Below, piece after piece: positions 1 to 9,471 of a stretch of 40,791 nucleotides of DNA (positions within the stretch are counted from its first letter, which is position 1; every line of letters begins with the position of its first letter). The position numbers were made by a program, and so were the translations under genes. The notes beneath the pieces were generated by a model that saw nothing but the letters and a program-made list of their open reading frames with translations, was not told the origin of the DNA and searched no databases. The stretch is from Gammaproteobacteria bacterium 39-13 (GTDB taxonomy: Bacteria; Pseudomonadota; Gammaproteobacteria; Berkiellales; Berkiellaceae): positions 1-40,791 of the forward strand of contig MKTN01000034.1 of the NCBI GenBank assembly GCA_001898235.1. Direction: 5' to 3'.

Positions 1-122
1 TCAAGCGGTTGATCTGGTTCTGGATTAACAGGAATCAACGCTGTGCACAATATTGCAAATGATAAAGGTTTAGTGTGCACAGCGTTGATTCCTGTTAATC
101 CAGAACCAGATCAACCGCTTGA
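1..122. repeat. Perfect 49-bp inverted repeat at window start
   Basis: Bases 1-49 are the exact reverse complement of bases 74-122, with a 24-base spacer (50-73). The right arm reads as good coding sequence of the lipase-like gene. The left arm is the antisense of that code and places an in-frame TGA at 10-12. Such a structure exactly at a sequence end often comes from a fold-back (chimeric) read or contig end. A real palindrome or inversion junction cannot be excluded. Confidence 0.95.
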
Positions 123-1119
123 TGTTAAAGTTCTCTTTAGAGGCACACATAGCGGAGCTTCTGCTATTGTTGATCTTGAAACCACCGGCGCAGGTAGCAA
201 GACCATGCGAGATAATCGCATTAAATTACTTAATGAAGTCAATAGCATCGTTGGTAATCTTCAGGAGAAACACCCAGGTACCCCAGTTTCTTTATCCATT
301 CATGGTCATAGCTTAGGAGGATCTTTTGCAGAGCGATTTACGTCAGAAGTACATCAAGCCATTTTTCATCAAAATAATCATGGTGTCGATCCGGTAGTTA
401 TTGCAACGGCAGCAGAAAACCAAGACCTTTTTACTGATGCTCCCAAGCAGCGACAAAGAATGGTCGACAATCTGCAATCAAGGATCGCTTTGAATAATAA
501 AGAAATGGAAGGAAAAAATTATTCAGCGCTTGCAAGCCTTAGCGGCATTACCACGACAGCGGCTAACTCAGCACGATTAACCAGCAAAGAAGCGCGTGTT
601 GGTGAGGGATTTATCGCATTAAACCAAGAATTGAACCAACCCCCGCAAAAACAAAAGCTCAACTATTTTAAAGCGGGCGGCGATTGGGTTTCGCAAGCAG
701 GCAATAGAAGCTTAGGTTCAGGCTTTAGTGCTAAAAGCGATGTTGACGTTGCATTGCTGAGAAAACGTGCCGATTATGGCGGCATAACAGCGGTGCATCC
801 TATTTTAGGGCATTGCGATCATCCCTTGATGAGATATCATGATAAATCTCAGCGTGATGTTAATTTTGATTATCATACCCAAAAGAAAGAACCCGAACTG
901 CTAAAAAAAGGTCTTACTTCCGGAAGGGTACTACCACAAGCTGCGCAAAAACTTTATTCCAAGATGCCCACTGCGCTTGCTGAACCCATCACCTGGGTGA
1001 AGAGACAGCATGCCAAATTAATGGGCAAAGACGCAACACAAGTGAAGGGGATGGAAATAAAAACACAAGCTGAAAAGGAACAAAAAAAAGCAGAAAAAGC
1101 GCAAAGAAAGAAGCCTTGA
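43..1119 (+). CDS. Lipase-like (class 3 type) alpha/beta hydrolase, 5' truncated
   Basis: The visible 358 residues contain an FRGTHSG segment near residue 32 and a nucleophile elbow, GHSLGG, with Ser90. This order matches class 3 lipases, where an FRGT-type strand precedes GHSLGG. The C-terminal end is Lys/Glu-rich and low in complexity. The apparent GTG start at 43 lies inside the inverted repeat, with a stop at 10-12 upstream. The true N-terminus is therefore probably missing and this start should not be trusted. No signal peptide is visible for the same reason. The substrate is unknown; a phospholipase or lipase secreted toward a host is one possibility. The hydrolase fold is fairly sure, the specific activity is not. 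Confidence 0.65.
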   Translation: MHNIANDKGLVCTALIPVNPEPDQPLDVKVLFRGTHSGASAIVDLETTGAGSKTMRDNRIKLLNEVNSIVGNLQEKHPGTPVSLSIHGHSLGGSFAERFTSEVHQAIFHQNNHGVDPVVIATAAENQDLFTDAPKQRQRMVDNLQSRIALNNKEMEGKNYSALASLSGITTTAANSARLTSKEARVGEGFIALNQELNQPPQKQKLNYFKAGGDWVSQAGNRSLGSGFSAKSDVDVALLRKRADYGGITAVHPILGHCDHPLMRYHDKSQRDVNFDYHTQKKEPELLKKGLTSGRVLPQAAQKLYSKMPTALAEPITWVKRQHAKLMGKDATQVKGMEIKTQAEKEQKKAEKAQRKKP

Positions 1120-1532
1120 TAGAAGGCTAAAAAAATCCTATCCCTTTCAATAAAAGATGCTGTTAACGCTCCACGTTAGAGTCTTTGCACTGTCTGCTTT
1201 TCTTTTTGTGTGTCGTTAGATATTTCGTACCACAACTCGTTCCACCAATAACCGCCGCTGGTAACACAAAATGTAGGTTTTTAACCCCTATTATACAGGT
1301 TTAGAATGTTGTTAATGATTTGCTAAACATCAGCAGGGCTCATTTTCTGATCAATGCAGACATTCTCAAGCTGATCTTTCTCTGATAATTTTGAATTTTA
1401 GTACGATTTTGCTTATATCAGTGCGGGCACACAAGTGCAATTCACCTGTACTAATGCCTAGAGATTGAACTTATTGCTTATCTTAAGCATCGGAATCAAT
1501 AGAAAAATGCATCATAGGATAAAGGTTTAGAA
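1120..1532. other. Intergenic gap with the cysZ remnant
   Basis: Besides the remnant at 1176-1272, the rest (about 1273-1532) holds the leader of the giant ankyrin gene. I see no convincing terminator, RNA gene or consensus promoter. An AAAGG ribosome-binding site lies seven bases before the ATG at 1533. Confidence 0.6.
1176..1272 (-). pseudogene. Decayed duplicate of the 3' end of the cysZ-like gene
   Basis: This 97-bp stretch matches the last 97 bp of the intact cysZ-like gene at 8605-9387, in the same orientation. Identity is about 85% by eye. Read on the minus strand it gives FVLPAAVIGGT, then LWYEISN after a one-base deletion, then a tail ending QTVQRL and a stop at 1176-1178. The intact copy reads FVLPAAVIGGTRLWYEISN and ends QTVQRI. 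Similarity stops at the stop codon on one side and just after the FVL codons on the other. It is a gene remnant, not a functional gene. Confidence 0.85.
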
Positions 1533-4500
1533 ATGCAAGGCTCGAGTATAACAAATCCAATAGATAGAATTAAATACAATCTACATGAAGCATTTGAGGA
1601 AATAAATGCAAATTATGATGGCAACACCGAAGAATTTAATAAAAAATACTCAGAAGCTTATGATACTTTTTTTAGAGAGATAAACACCTGCTTTCCAGAG
1701 CCTCATGATGAAAATATTAAACGTAAATTATCCGAACTTAATGATTTTATAGAGAAACTTAAGAATGATGAATCTACACTAGATTATGATTTTGATGGAT
1801 TGATAGAAGATCTGAAAAAATTGTATAGATCGTCTGCACCTGCAAGTCAGCTGAAATCATTTCCAAGCAGCTCGAGTGGCCCCACAAGAGTAGAACCCAT
1901 CATTGAACCGCTTGAAAGTCTTGAGCACAAATTTAATCGCGTAGTTAGTCCAAGTTCATCATCTAATAATAATCCACAAAACATTGCTTTAGCACATCTT
2001 AAACAATTAAATTTATTAGCAAGCGAACGCGAACCTATAACTGAAAACGATGCAAGGGATTATGTCAAAATTGGTGATAAACTCGTTAATATTATTGGTC
2101 GCGAACGAGTATTTCATGATGGTGCCATTGCATTATATAGGCAAAATGTTCAAAAATATGTTCTGAGTTTTAATTTACGCGATCTTTCTAGTAGTAATGC
2201 AATAGTTCAAAGCACTCCTTCCGCAAGACAGCAAGAGGTAACAGTCTTTAATCCATCAAATATTAATTATCAATTGATCTCCGTTGCAATACCTAACACG
2301 TTTCCTGCTATTGCAACCATTGGGGCTAGTAGTAATACCTCTGGCTACTTAATGCATAATGCGCTAAAAAATGCTACATCACATGAGCGTAAAATTATAA
2401 TTGATGCAATTCGAGAAACGAAACGATGGTATGATGGTATTTCGAAGTCATTAAAACCCAATGATGATGTTAGAGGATCTATATTAGATTTTTTTAAAAA
2501 CAATCATAAAATTAATGCGGATGACTATCCAGTAGGGCAGGAATTTTCAAGAATAGCGACAATAATTGCAGCGTTGAATGATAACATTGTTAGTTATGTC
2601 ATGAGTCCAAATTCGAAAGAATATGAAAAATTAGTCGATCCCTTTGTAAGGACTGCGAAAACAAAAACACAAGATCAAAGGAGGTTGTCGGATAATTTGC
2701 TTAATGGAAAGCAAAACATGACTAAGGAAATTTTTAGTCCTAATAAATTTGCTCAAGTGATGTCTTCTAAACTGCCAGAAGAACTTGCAAATGAGTATGT
2801 TCAATATATCCAGACTATATTTCCTTATATTAGTAATGAAATGAAAGATGTCTTAAATTATCTCACTTTCGAATATTATGCGGCTAATCCTAGAAGAGAT
2901 AAGGCAAGCAAAAAAGCAGATGCGAAAAATATTAAATCAATTATAAATTGTTTAATAGAATATGAACGACAAGATACTGCAATACAAATAAAAAGCGTCA
3001 TTAATGAAAATGCTGGTCTAAAAAGAATATTCGATTCAATTGCCTCTCTGCTTGAAGGAAAAGGCTATTACGATTTCAACTATACTACCGTTTTAAGTGA
3101 GTTTGGAAAAATTGTTTGTGATTCAAAAATTCTTGAGAGATCAATTGCAGCGAATGGAAGTCTAAATGCAGCCGAATCTTTAGATGAAGATATCCAAATA
3201 ATAGAAGAGCAGAAAAAGCATTTAATTGATATTGATTTTTTAAGTTTACTTCAAGAGGTGGCAAAGGAATTAATCAAGTCTTCTACAAAAAAAGAAGATA
3301 TATTTAATTCGAAAAAACAACAGCTTTCAAACCAAATTGAAGAGATTTCGGATCGTTTAAACTATGATAAACAATTTACCAAACTTCAAACAAACAAAAT
3401 GATAGAGAATTATCTTAACGAATATGGTGGTAAAATTATTGAATTAGAATGCTGCAATTTTGAATTACAAGTTCTAGCTCGTAAAATAGAAATTTATAAT
3501 GAAATGCTTGAAGGCAGGGCGCCCAGTAAAAGGATTAAAAAATTATGTGAAGATAGTAAACAAAATTTAAGCGATGAAATCCGAAGGCTTGAAAGTAAAA
3601 AACACCAATTAATGAATGATTTGTCTCTAGCTTCAGCAAATTTGATAAAGAAAGTGCTAAAAACCCCAAATGAAGCAGAATTTGATAAATTAGCAAGTGA
3701 ATTAAAAATTGATCTGAGTGAAAAAGTGGGAACAAAAAATCTGGAAAATGATATTTTTTCAAGCTTATTTACAGGTACGTTTGATATGCTTAGCGCTGGC
3801 TTCAACATGACATTCGAAAACTTAAAAAAAGGGTGGGGGCATACAACAAGACTAGGTAGAGCAGGATTAGTAGGTGCAGGGACTGCTGCTGTGACGGGGG
3901 CATTTAATCCCGTTGCAATAGGCGCAGGTTTTGTAGCAGGCGTTGGTGCTCAACTTGCCACTGATACCGCTGCGGCAGCTGTCGAAGCAGCTAGAACTCG
4001 ATTTCAAAATATGACAGTAGGGGAATTAACTAATAAGTATCAAGGAGATGGATACAAATTAAATGCCGCAATAATAGCGTTGTTTGAAGGTAGAACCAGA
4101 GCTGAAGTCGTCAACACATTTTATGTGCAAACCCTTTTTGCATTAGAATCGCAATTGCGTGGAATGTCGGAAGTTGAACGCAATAAACCAGAAAATGAAA
4201 TTTTAATTGAGCTGCAAGAGAGGCTGGAGGCTAACTACCAAAGTTTAAAAAGTGGCACAGATTTAACACATGAAACTGCGGATAAACTATTTAGATCAGA
4301 TTTCACTCAATTACTACAACAAGAGTATCAATGGCATGCCCAAAATAATACGCAACAAATCGCAGAAACGCTAGCGCGCGATTCAAAAATTAAAGAATTT
4401 GTAATTCAAAACCCCAATAGTGGTCTAATGCTTCTATCTCATTCTGCTGTGACGCCGGCGATATCTTATAGTCAGTCAGCAGGTGAAGCCGTAGTAAGCC

Positions 4501-7133
4501 GAGAAATCGATTCAGATTTATTGGAACCTGAGCCTTCAACTGCAATTACGCTTAGATCTACAACAAGCGCTTCACCCTCTTATGCGATAATCCCGACAAG
4601 TTCTGCAAGAAGTTTAGTACTAGCTTATAACTCAAATGAGAGTAATTCGCCAGAAGAGAGAAGGGCAAGAGCAGAATTGCTATCATTGGATGCAAAATGT
4701 GAGCAGACTAATCAGCGGATTAAAGAAACACGATCAAGACTAAACAATTATAGTGATATGTTAAGACTATATGATGATCCCAATATTAATAGCATTCACA
4801 CAATTGAACCAGATTTATATCATAGAGTCGTTTTCGATCCAACTAACATGGGATTAGAATATCATATAGAAAACAAGAGTGGATTTAGTGGTGATTCAGG
4901 GTTGATATATTGGTTCCGTGAAAAGCTATTTTTTTTCGGAAATACTAAATCAAAAGATGAACTCAGAAGCGAAGCCAGCGCTAGATTAAGCGTGGCGGAT
5001 GGTAAGTCTGTATGGCACCTATTGGCTGACAAAGGGGATAATGGTTGTGAGCTTTTTTACACAATCTTAGCAGCGCAAAATGATGCAACGGTGGCAACAA
5101 GACGATGGAATTTAGCAGATTATTTTGATCCTAATGTTGAATATCAAGGCATGAATCCAATAGCTTATGCTCTTAAAATTGGTAATTATAATTTGGCAAA
5201 GGCTTTGATGGAACAGATGTTAACTTGTGCCGATTACTTTACAAGTGATGAAATTGAGCGTTGCTTTCAAAATATTATTAAATCAATAACCGATGACGAT
5301 CCGCTTGCAAAAGCAGAATTCAAAGCAATCAGTGGTGAACTGATTGGCACTCAGAGCGCTCTTGCTTCATGGACATCCCGTCTAGCGCCACGAGCTGCGT
5401 CTTTTGTTTCTTCCTCTGCGAGCCCAAACACTAAAAGTATTCAAGTCATGGGGGCACTTGCTTTATATATTGGACAAAATGCTAAGCTACCAGATGATGA
5501 GGCCAAGATCGAGGATTTTATAAATACAGTGAGAAATCCTCATTCAGCATACATTCATATAGATGGTATCCCTGCTGAAAATATAAGAGAGAGAGCAAAA
5601 TCAATTAACAATGCCAACTTGCAGAAAACCCATCTTACACGTTATCTAACAGCTACAAAAGCTCTGCAAGGTTTAAGTCATATCAAACAAGCGCTAATCG
5701 AAGCAGATCTATCTTATGAACAACAACGTATTATTGTTGCTTTAATTCGAAATGATATTGATGAAGTGAACAAAATACTGGATGATCCTAAGACTAAATA
5801 TATTGCATCTACCGTTATTGAATTAAAAGCGTTTGGAAAGATTAATCTGCTCTATTTGGCTGCAAAACTGGACCGGCCTGAAATTGCAGCTAAATTATAT
5901 GAATGTGGTACACCTGTGGAACTATGTGGGCCCGATGAACTTGACACCAGTAAATATGTATCGGCATTGATATTAGCAGCAAGAGAAGGAAATTCCCAGG
6001 TCGTTACCGATATTTTAACTTCGACTATCAAATTTAATGCTGCGGGTTACAAACGTAGGACGGTTGACTCCCAAGGAAGAACAGCATTTCATTATTTAGC
6101 TGAAAATAAGGTTGATCCTACTGCTTGTTTAAAATGGGTGCAATCTGAAATATATTACAAAGCAAAATTTAAAAATTTTCCAAAGTTTTGTAACATTGCT
6201 GATAATCAAAGTAATACACCTATGCATTTGCTGGTTGAGACAGGAAACATTGATGCAATTATTGAGATTGACAAGTGGATGCGTGAGCAAAAATACCCCG
6301 ACGGTATTGCGGCTATATTTAGTAGACCTACCAATGCTTTTATTACTAAGAATCATCAAGGATTAACGCCGATTGAAATTGCGCTTAAAAATGATGATGT
6401 TAAAACATTTGATTTTCTATTAAAGCTAATGATTCAAACAGAACACTATAAACTTGTCGAAAATGATATTATTGATAAATTGATGGAAATGGATCCTGAA
6501 AGCATTCAGCCGTTTATCAAATGCTATAATGAAATGGCAACAGAAGCCTTAGTGAAAGGCTATGAAATCGATGATAAAAATTACCTGGAACAACTTACTA
6601 AATTTACAAGCGCTTTGCATGTAACAACCTCTACTAATGATGAGTCAACTGCTATTCCGCTTTTAGCATGTCTTGATAGTCTATATGAGAAATCTAGAGG
6701 ATGGTATACTAGCAAAGGTGCTGTATATGCAACTCTTAATGAAAATATATTGTACGGTTTGCTCAATACAAAATCCCCTCGTTTGTGTGAAGAAATTCTC
6801 AAAGAAGCGGTGAAAATGGGCGGAGACTTTGCGATGACTGTTTTAGTGTCACTCTATACTGAAGCAACAAAAGGCAATAGAATTGCTTGTATAAATTTTA
6901 ATCGCGCTCTTCAGTATATGCAGGCTAATAAAGCAATCACCTTGACTATGCTAGAAAAGCATAAAATCCCTAATGCATTGCTCGAAGTGCCTCCGGAACC
7001 TGGGCAACCTGAACGACGTAGATCCTCTTTGCTTCTCAGCAATTCACTAGAGAGAGAATCTGGTACAGCAGCAAGTAGTTCTCCTTCTTCACCTACGTCG
7101 TCACCCGAACGACGCGGTCCAAGTAGTGGATAA
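1533..7133 (+). CDS. Giant ankyrin-repeat protein (1866 aa), candidate secreted effector
   Basis: Very long protein of unknown function. The N-terminal half is mostly charged and helical, with a probable coiled coil around residues 610-730. A Gly/Ala-rich hydrophobic segment follows near residues 770-820 (for example GLVGAGTAAV), which could insert in a membrane. The C-terminal half contains degenerate ankyrin repeats, such as NPIAYALKIGNYNLAKAL near 1210, then INLLYLAAKLDRPEIAAKL, SALILAAREGNSQVV, NTPMHLLVETGNIDAI and LTPIEIALKNDDVKTFDFLL up to about 1630. The tail is Ser/Pro/Arg-rich and disordered. There is no signal peptide. ATG at 1533 follows AAAGG at good spacing. Ankyrin giants of this type in Legionellales are often type IV-secreted effectors; that role is inferred from architecture, since no secretion signal can be proven here. 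Confidence 0.85.
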   Translation: MQGSSITNPIDRIKYNLHEAFEEINANYDGNTEEFNKKYSEAYDTFFREINTCFPEPHDENIKRKLSELNDFIEKLKNDESTLDYDFDGLIEDLKKLYRSSAPASQLKSFPSSSSGPTRVEPIIEPLESLEHKFNRVVSPSSSSNNNPQNIALAHLKQLNLLASEREPITENDARDYVKIGDKLVNIIGRERVFHDGAIALYRQNVQKYVLSFNLRDLSSSNAIVQSTPSARQQEVTVFNPSNINYQLISVAIPNTFPAIATIGASSNTSGYLMHNALKNATSHERKIIIDAIRETKRWYDGISKSLKPNDDVRGSILDFFKNNHKINADDYPVGQEFSRIATIIAALNDNIVSYVMSPNSKEYEKLVDPFVRTAKTKTQDQRRLSDNLLNGKQNMTKEIFSPNKFAQVMSSKLPEELANEYVQYIQTIFPYISNEMKDVLNYLTFEYYAANPRRDKASKKADAKNIKSIINCLIEYERQDTAIQIKSVINENAGLKRIFDSIASLLEGKGYYDFNYTTVLSEFGKIVCDSKILERSIAANGSLNAAESLDEDIQIIEEQKKHLIDIDFLSLLQEVAKELIKSSTKKEDIFNSKKQQLSNQIEEISDRLNYDKQFTKLQTNKMIENYLNEYGGKIIELECCNFELQVLARKIEIYNEMLEGRAPSKRIKKLCEDSKQNLSDEIRRLESKKHQLMNDLSLASANLIKKVLKTPNEAEFDKLASELKIDLSEKVGTKNLENDIFSSLFTGTFDMLSAGFNMTFENLKKGWGHTTRLGRAGLVGAGTAAVTGAFNPVAIGAGFVAGVGAQLATDTAAAAVEAARTRFQNMTVGELTNKYQGDGYKLNAAIIALFEGRTRAEVVNTFYVQTLFALESQLRGMSEVERNKPENEILIELQERLEANYQSLKSGTDLTHETADKLFRSDFTQLLQQEYQWHAQNNTQQIAETLARDSKIKEFVIQNPNSGLMLLSHSAVTPAISYSQSAGEAVVSREIDSDLLEPEPSTAITLRSTTSASPSYAIIPTSSARSLVLAYNSNESNSPEERRARAELLSLDAKCEQTNQRIKETRSRLNNYSDMLRLYDDPNINSIHTIEPDLYHRVVFDPTNMGLEYHIENKSGFSGDSGLIYWFREKLFFFGNTKSKDELRSEASARLSVADGKSVWHLLADKGDNGCELFYTILAAQNDATVATRRWNLADYFDPNVEYQGMNPIAYALKIGNYNLAKALMEQMLTCADYFTSDEIERCFQNIIKSITDDDPLAKAEFKAISGELIGTQSALASWTSRLAPRAASFVSSSASPNTKSIQVMGALALYIGQNAKLPDDEAKIEDFINTVRNPHSAYIHIDGIPAENIRERAKSINNANLQKTHLTRYLTATKALQGLSHIKQALIEADLSYEQQRIIVALIRNDIDEVNKILDDPKTKYIASTVIELKAFGKINLLYLAAKLDRPEIAAKLYECGTPVELCGPDELDTSKYVSALILAAREGNSQVVTDILTSTIKFNAAGYKRRTVDSQGRTAFHYLAENKVDPTACLKWVQSEIYYKAKFKNFPKFCNIADNQSNTPMHLLVETGNIDAIIEIDKWMREQKYPDGIAAIFSRPTNAFITKNHQGLTPIEIALKNDDVKTFDFLLKLMIQTEHYKLVENDIIDKLMEMDPESIQPFIKCYNEMATEALVKGYEIDDKNYLEQLTKFTSALHVTTSTNDESTAIPLLACLDSLYEKSRGWYTSKGAVYATLNENILYGLLNTKSPRLCEEILKEAVKMGGDFAMTVLVSLYTEATKGNRIACINFNRALQYMQANKAITLTMLEKHKIPNALLEVPPEPGQPERRRSSLLLSNSLERESGTAASSSPSSPTSSPERRGPSSG

Positions 7134-7141
7134 TATGACTC

Positions 7142-8047
7142 TTAATGACTCTGTCTGACTTTGGGATTAATAATGCTCATAACTTCTTCTGAAAATCCAT
7201 GTTCGGGGTTATATTTTTGAATTGTAAAACCTTGTTTGCTGGCTTTCACCAGTAGACCATTTTCTCCAAATAAATGATCATGCCCACAGGCTAATAGAAT
7301 ATTATTTTTGCCTTGCTCATGTTCGTTCATAAATGTGGCGAACCACTTTTCATTTTGAGGTTCTATAGAATGCTTTAGTAAATCTTCTGAGGAAATGATT
7401 GTTTCGTCATTTTTGTTGACATAATCATCAATAGCTGATTGAACTAATGGATGATGGTTGGGTTGCAGTTGATAATATTCACGAATAAAATTTGATGCAA
7501 TGTCAGTAAATGATTCTTCAGAATAATAAAATCTACGGGTTTCTGAGCGAATATCTTCCAACATGTTATCAATCGTATTCAAGGTTGTTACAGGACGATG
7601 ATTATGTCTGAATGCTTTGACTATTTCATCATCAATTCGATTGCCATTATGCATACGCCAAAGATCAAAAATAAGTTTAGATGACATTTTTTCAAGTGGA
7701 CATTTTAAATCGATGTATTCAAAAGTGGATTGCATTGCATCTCTAAATGGTCCCTCACAATCATCTAATTTTGCTAACAGTCTATTATGCACTTTAGATT
7801 CATCATACAGTTCATATTGTTTAATTAATTCGAGAGATAGTTGCATCCCTGATTCTGTTAGCAAGCTCTGGCAATTTAGTAAGATGTCGATACAATCTGA
7901 AGGAATATGTGCAAGGGAAGCAAAGTGCATGGTTCCAAAAAAATAATGGGTTTGCGAGCCTTTGGAAATTGCATATAGGATCGGGTGTTTTGCTTTTGGC
8001 TGTTCTGCAGAGGAAGCTGCTTTTGAATAATTGAACATGGAAAGCAT
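7142..8047 (-). CDS. TraB/PrgY/GumN family protein
   Basis: 301 residues with the family's landmarks. The N-terminal strand YAISKGSQTHYFFGTMHFA carries the GT-x-H motif. LTESGMQ lies near residue 65. The C-terminal block ACGHDHLFGENGLLVKASKQ is followed by GFTIQKY. The family is thought to be related to metal-dependent proteases, but its biochemistry is poorly settled. Many bacterial GumN proteins carry a signal peptide or lipobox; this one has neither and starts with a short polar leader. A second Met at codon 4 could also serve as start. It is convergent with the giant ankyrin gene, with only 8 bp between the two stop codons. Family assignment is sound; cellular role is unknown. Confidence 0.82.
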   Translation of the reverse strand: MLSMFNYSKAASSAEQPKAKHPILYAISKGSQTHYFFGTMHFASLAHIPSDCIDILLNCQSLLTESGMQLSLELIKQYELYDESKVHNRLLAKLDDCEGPFRDAMQSTFEYIDLKCPLEKMSSKLIFDLWRMHNGNRIDDEIVKAFRHNHRPVTTLNTIDNMLEDIRSETRRFYYSEESFTDIASNFIREYYQLQPNHHPLVQSAIDDYVNKNDETIISSEDLLKHSIEPQNEKWFATFMNEHEQGKNNILLACGHDHLFGENGLLVKASKQGFTIQKYNPEHGFSEEVMSIINPKVRQSH

Positions 8048-8604
8048 GAAATACCCTTTATTATTTTTTGATTACGAGGATTAACCTGTTGAATTTCAGC
8101 TTGATATTATTGATTAGTGTGCATTCATAGGCAATGTTGTTTATCAGGGGGAGGCTGCTGATTATCTTATTGCTTAGAATTTACTGTATTGATTTATTTA
8201 AGCGCAATAAAATAAGAAAAAGACTTAGCAATTTTCACTGCATTTTAAGCAAAATATTGCTGTGAACAATAGGGTGGCAGAATTTTTTGAGATTACCAAA
8301 AACTCAGAACTCCAAAGATCCAATGATGCCTGTTCATGTGCTCTAATTAGTGCACACACATCATTTTTCATGTTTTTTCAGTGAATTGATTGGATTTTTT
8401 TGATAATTTATTGCCACGCACTAAGAAAGAAGCCTTGCTAAGATAAATTAAGTGCGTTAAACATCGCAATTGCATTCAAATTAAGGATTGGATAGACACG
8501 TTTCCTCGTCATTGCGAGGCACATGGTGCAGAAGCAATCCATAACGCTCGCAATGATAAGAAGAATGTTTCTATAAAAATTTGGAGTGGGATTGGTATGG
8601 TGTA
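8048..8604. other. 557-bp intergenic region
   Basis: Long AT-rich gap between the start of the GumN-family gene and the end of the cysZ-like gene. It holds the GumN promoter region and, at 8509-8556, a REP-like palindrome. No open reading frame, RNA gene or clear terminator was recognised in the rest. Confidence 0.6.
8509..8556. repeat. REP-like palindromic element
   Basis: Perfect 10-bp arms, TCATTGCGAG (8509-8518) and CTCGCAATGA (8547-8556). An inner gcac-atg-gtgc palindrome (8519-8529) and the segment GAAGCAATCC lie between the arms. The CGTCATTGCGAG...GAAGCAATCC signature is a common dispersed palindromic repeat in proteobacterial genomes. Confidence 0.8.
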
Positions 8605-9387
8605 TTAGATTCTTTGCACAGTCTGATTTTCTTTTGGCATTTCGTTAGAAATTTCATACCACAACCGAGTCCCACCAATAACGGCCGCTGGTAACACAAA
8701 AAAGTTAACAAAAGGTATACTACTAATTGCACAAACAGCAAGACCAAACCCTAGGCATAACATTTTTCTTTGTTTAAGCTTTTTGATGAAATCGCCGAAC
8801 GATACATGCGCGTTATCAGCAGGATAATCAATGTATTGAATAGCCATCATCCATGCGCCAAACCAATAAAAGAGAAGAGGGGTAAGGAGGTTAAAAGGAG
8901 GAATAAAGTAAAAGATAAGACTTAGGATCCCGACTAAAAAGCCTCTGGGAAGATAATAAAGGAATTTTTGCCCTTCACGCAGCAGTGAAGCGCCGGCGGT
9001 TTTTAATAAGCTTCTTGTAGGGATGGTTGCACCTAATACATTGGCATAGGATTCACTGAGCAAGCCATTAAAAGGTGCAGCAATAAAATTAGCGCATAAT
9101 GTTGCAATCACAGCGCAGATCCCAAAAAAAATCACCAATAAAGTCGTGACAATAAATCCCTTGATAAAGGAAATGATGCCGCCCATCCATTGTAGCCAAG
9201 AGGGCCATGTGCTGACTGAGAGCACACTTAATTTCTCCATAAGGTAATCGGCACCAAGATAAAATAATGCACCAAATATCATAAAATTAATCAGTAAAGG
9301 AATAGCGATATAGGGTTTGATGCGAGGATGGGTGTAGGCTTTAAAACCTTGCAGCACATATTTTGCACCTTCTAAAAATTCACTCAT
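8605..9387 (-). CDS. cysZ: CysZ/EI24-family membrane protein
   Basis: 260 residues, close to the usual CysZ length of about 250. It starts MSEFLEGAKYVLQGFKAY, followed by a hydrophobic span near 25-45. Long hydrophobic hairpins follow near 70-110 and 145-185, and a final hydrophobic segment near 212-240 ends in LPAAVIGGTRLWYE. This is the EI24/CysZ pattern; CysZ mediates sulfate uptake for cysteine synthesis. No other sulfur-assimilation gene is in the window, so the substrate is unproven. Its last 97 bp are duplicated at 1176-1272. The yheT gene lies upstream on the same strand, with 84 bp between that may hold a worn copy of the window's hairpin repeat. Confidence 0.8.
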   Translation of the reverse strand: MSEFLEGAKYVLQGFKAYTHPRIKPYIAIPLLINFMIFGALFYLGADYLMEKLSVLSVSTWPSWLQWMGGIISFIKGFIVTTLLVIFFGICAVIATLCANFIAAPFNGLLSESYANVLGATIPTRSLLKTAGASLLREGQKFLYYLPRGFLVGILSLIFYFIPPFNLLTPLLFYWFGAWMMAIQYIDYPADNAHVSFGDFIKKLKQRKMLCLGFGLAVCAISSIPFVNFFVLPAAVIGGTRLWYEISNEMPKENQTVQRI

Positions 9388-9424
9388 AGTCCCGTCCTTG
9401 AATTTTCAGTGTTGCTGTGGCAGC

Positions 9425-9465
9425 TTTGCTCGCAATGCCTAGTCGAAAAACCACGTACTATGACG
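9425..9465 (+). repeat. Possible degenerate fourth copy of the hairpin repeat family
   Basis: The segment from TTGCTCG to CTATGAC matches the 3' half of the repeat at 12653-12735, with about 20 of 30 positions identical over the last stretch plus TTGCTCG in register. The 5' hairpin is shortened and not convincing. Confidence 0.35.
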
Positions 9466-9471
9466 ATGTCT

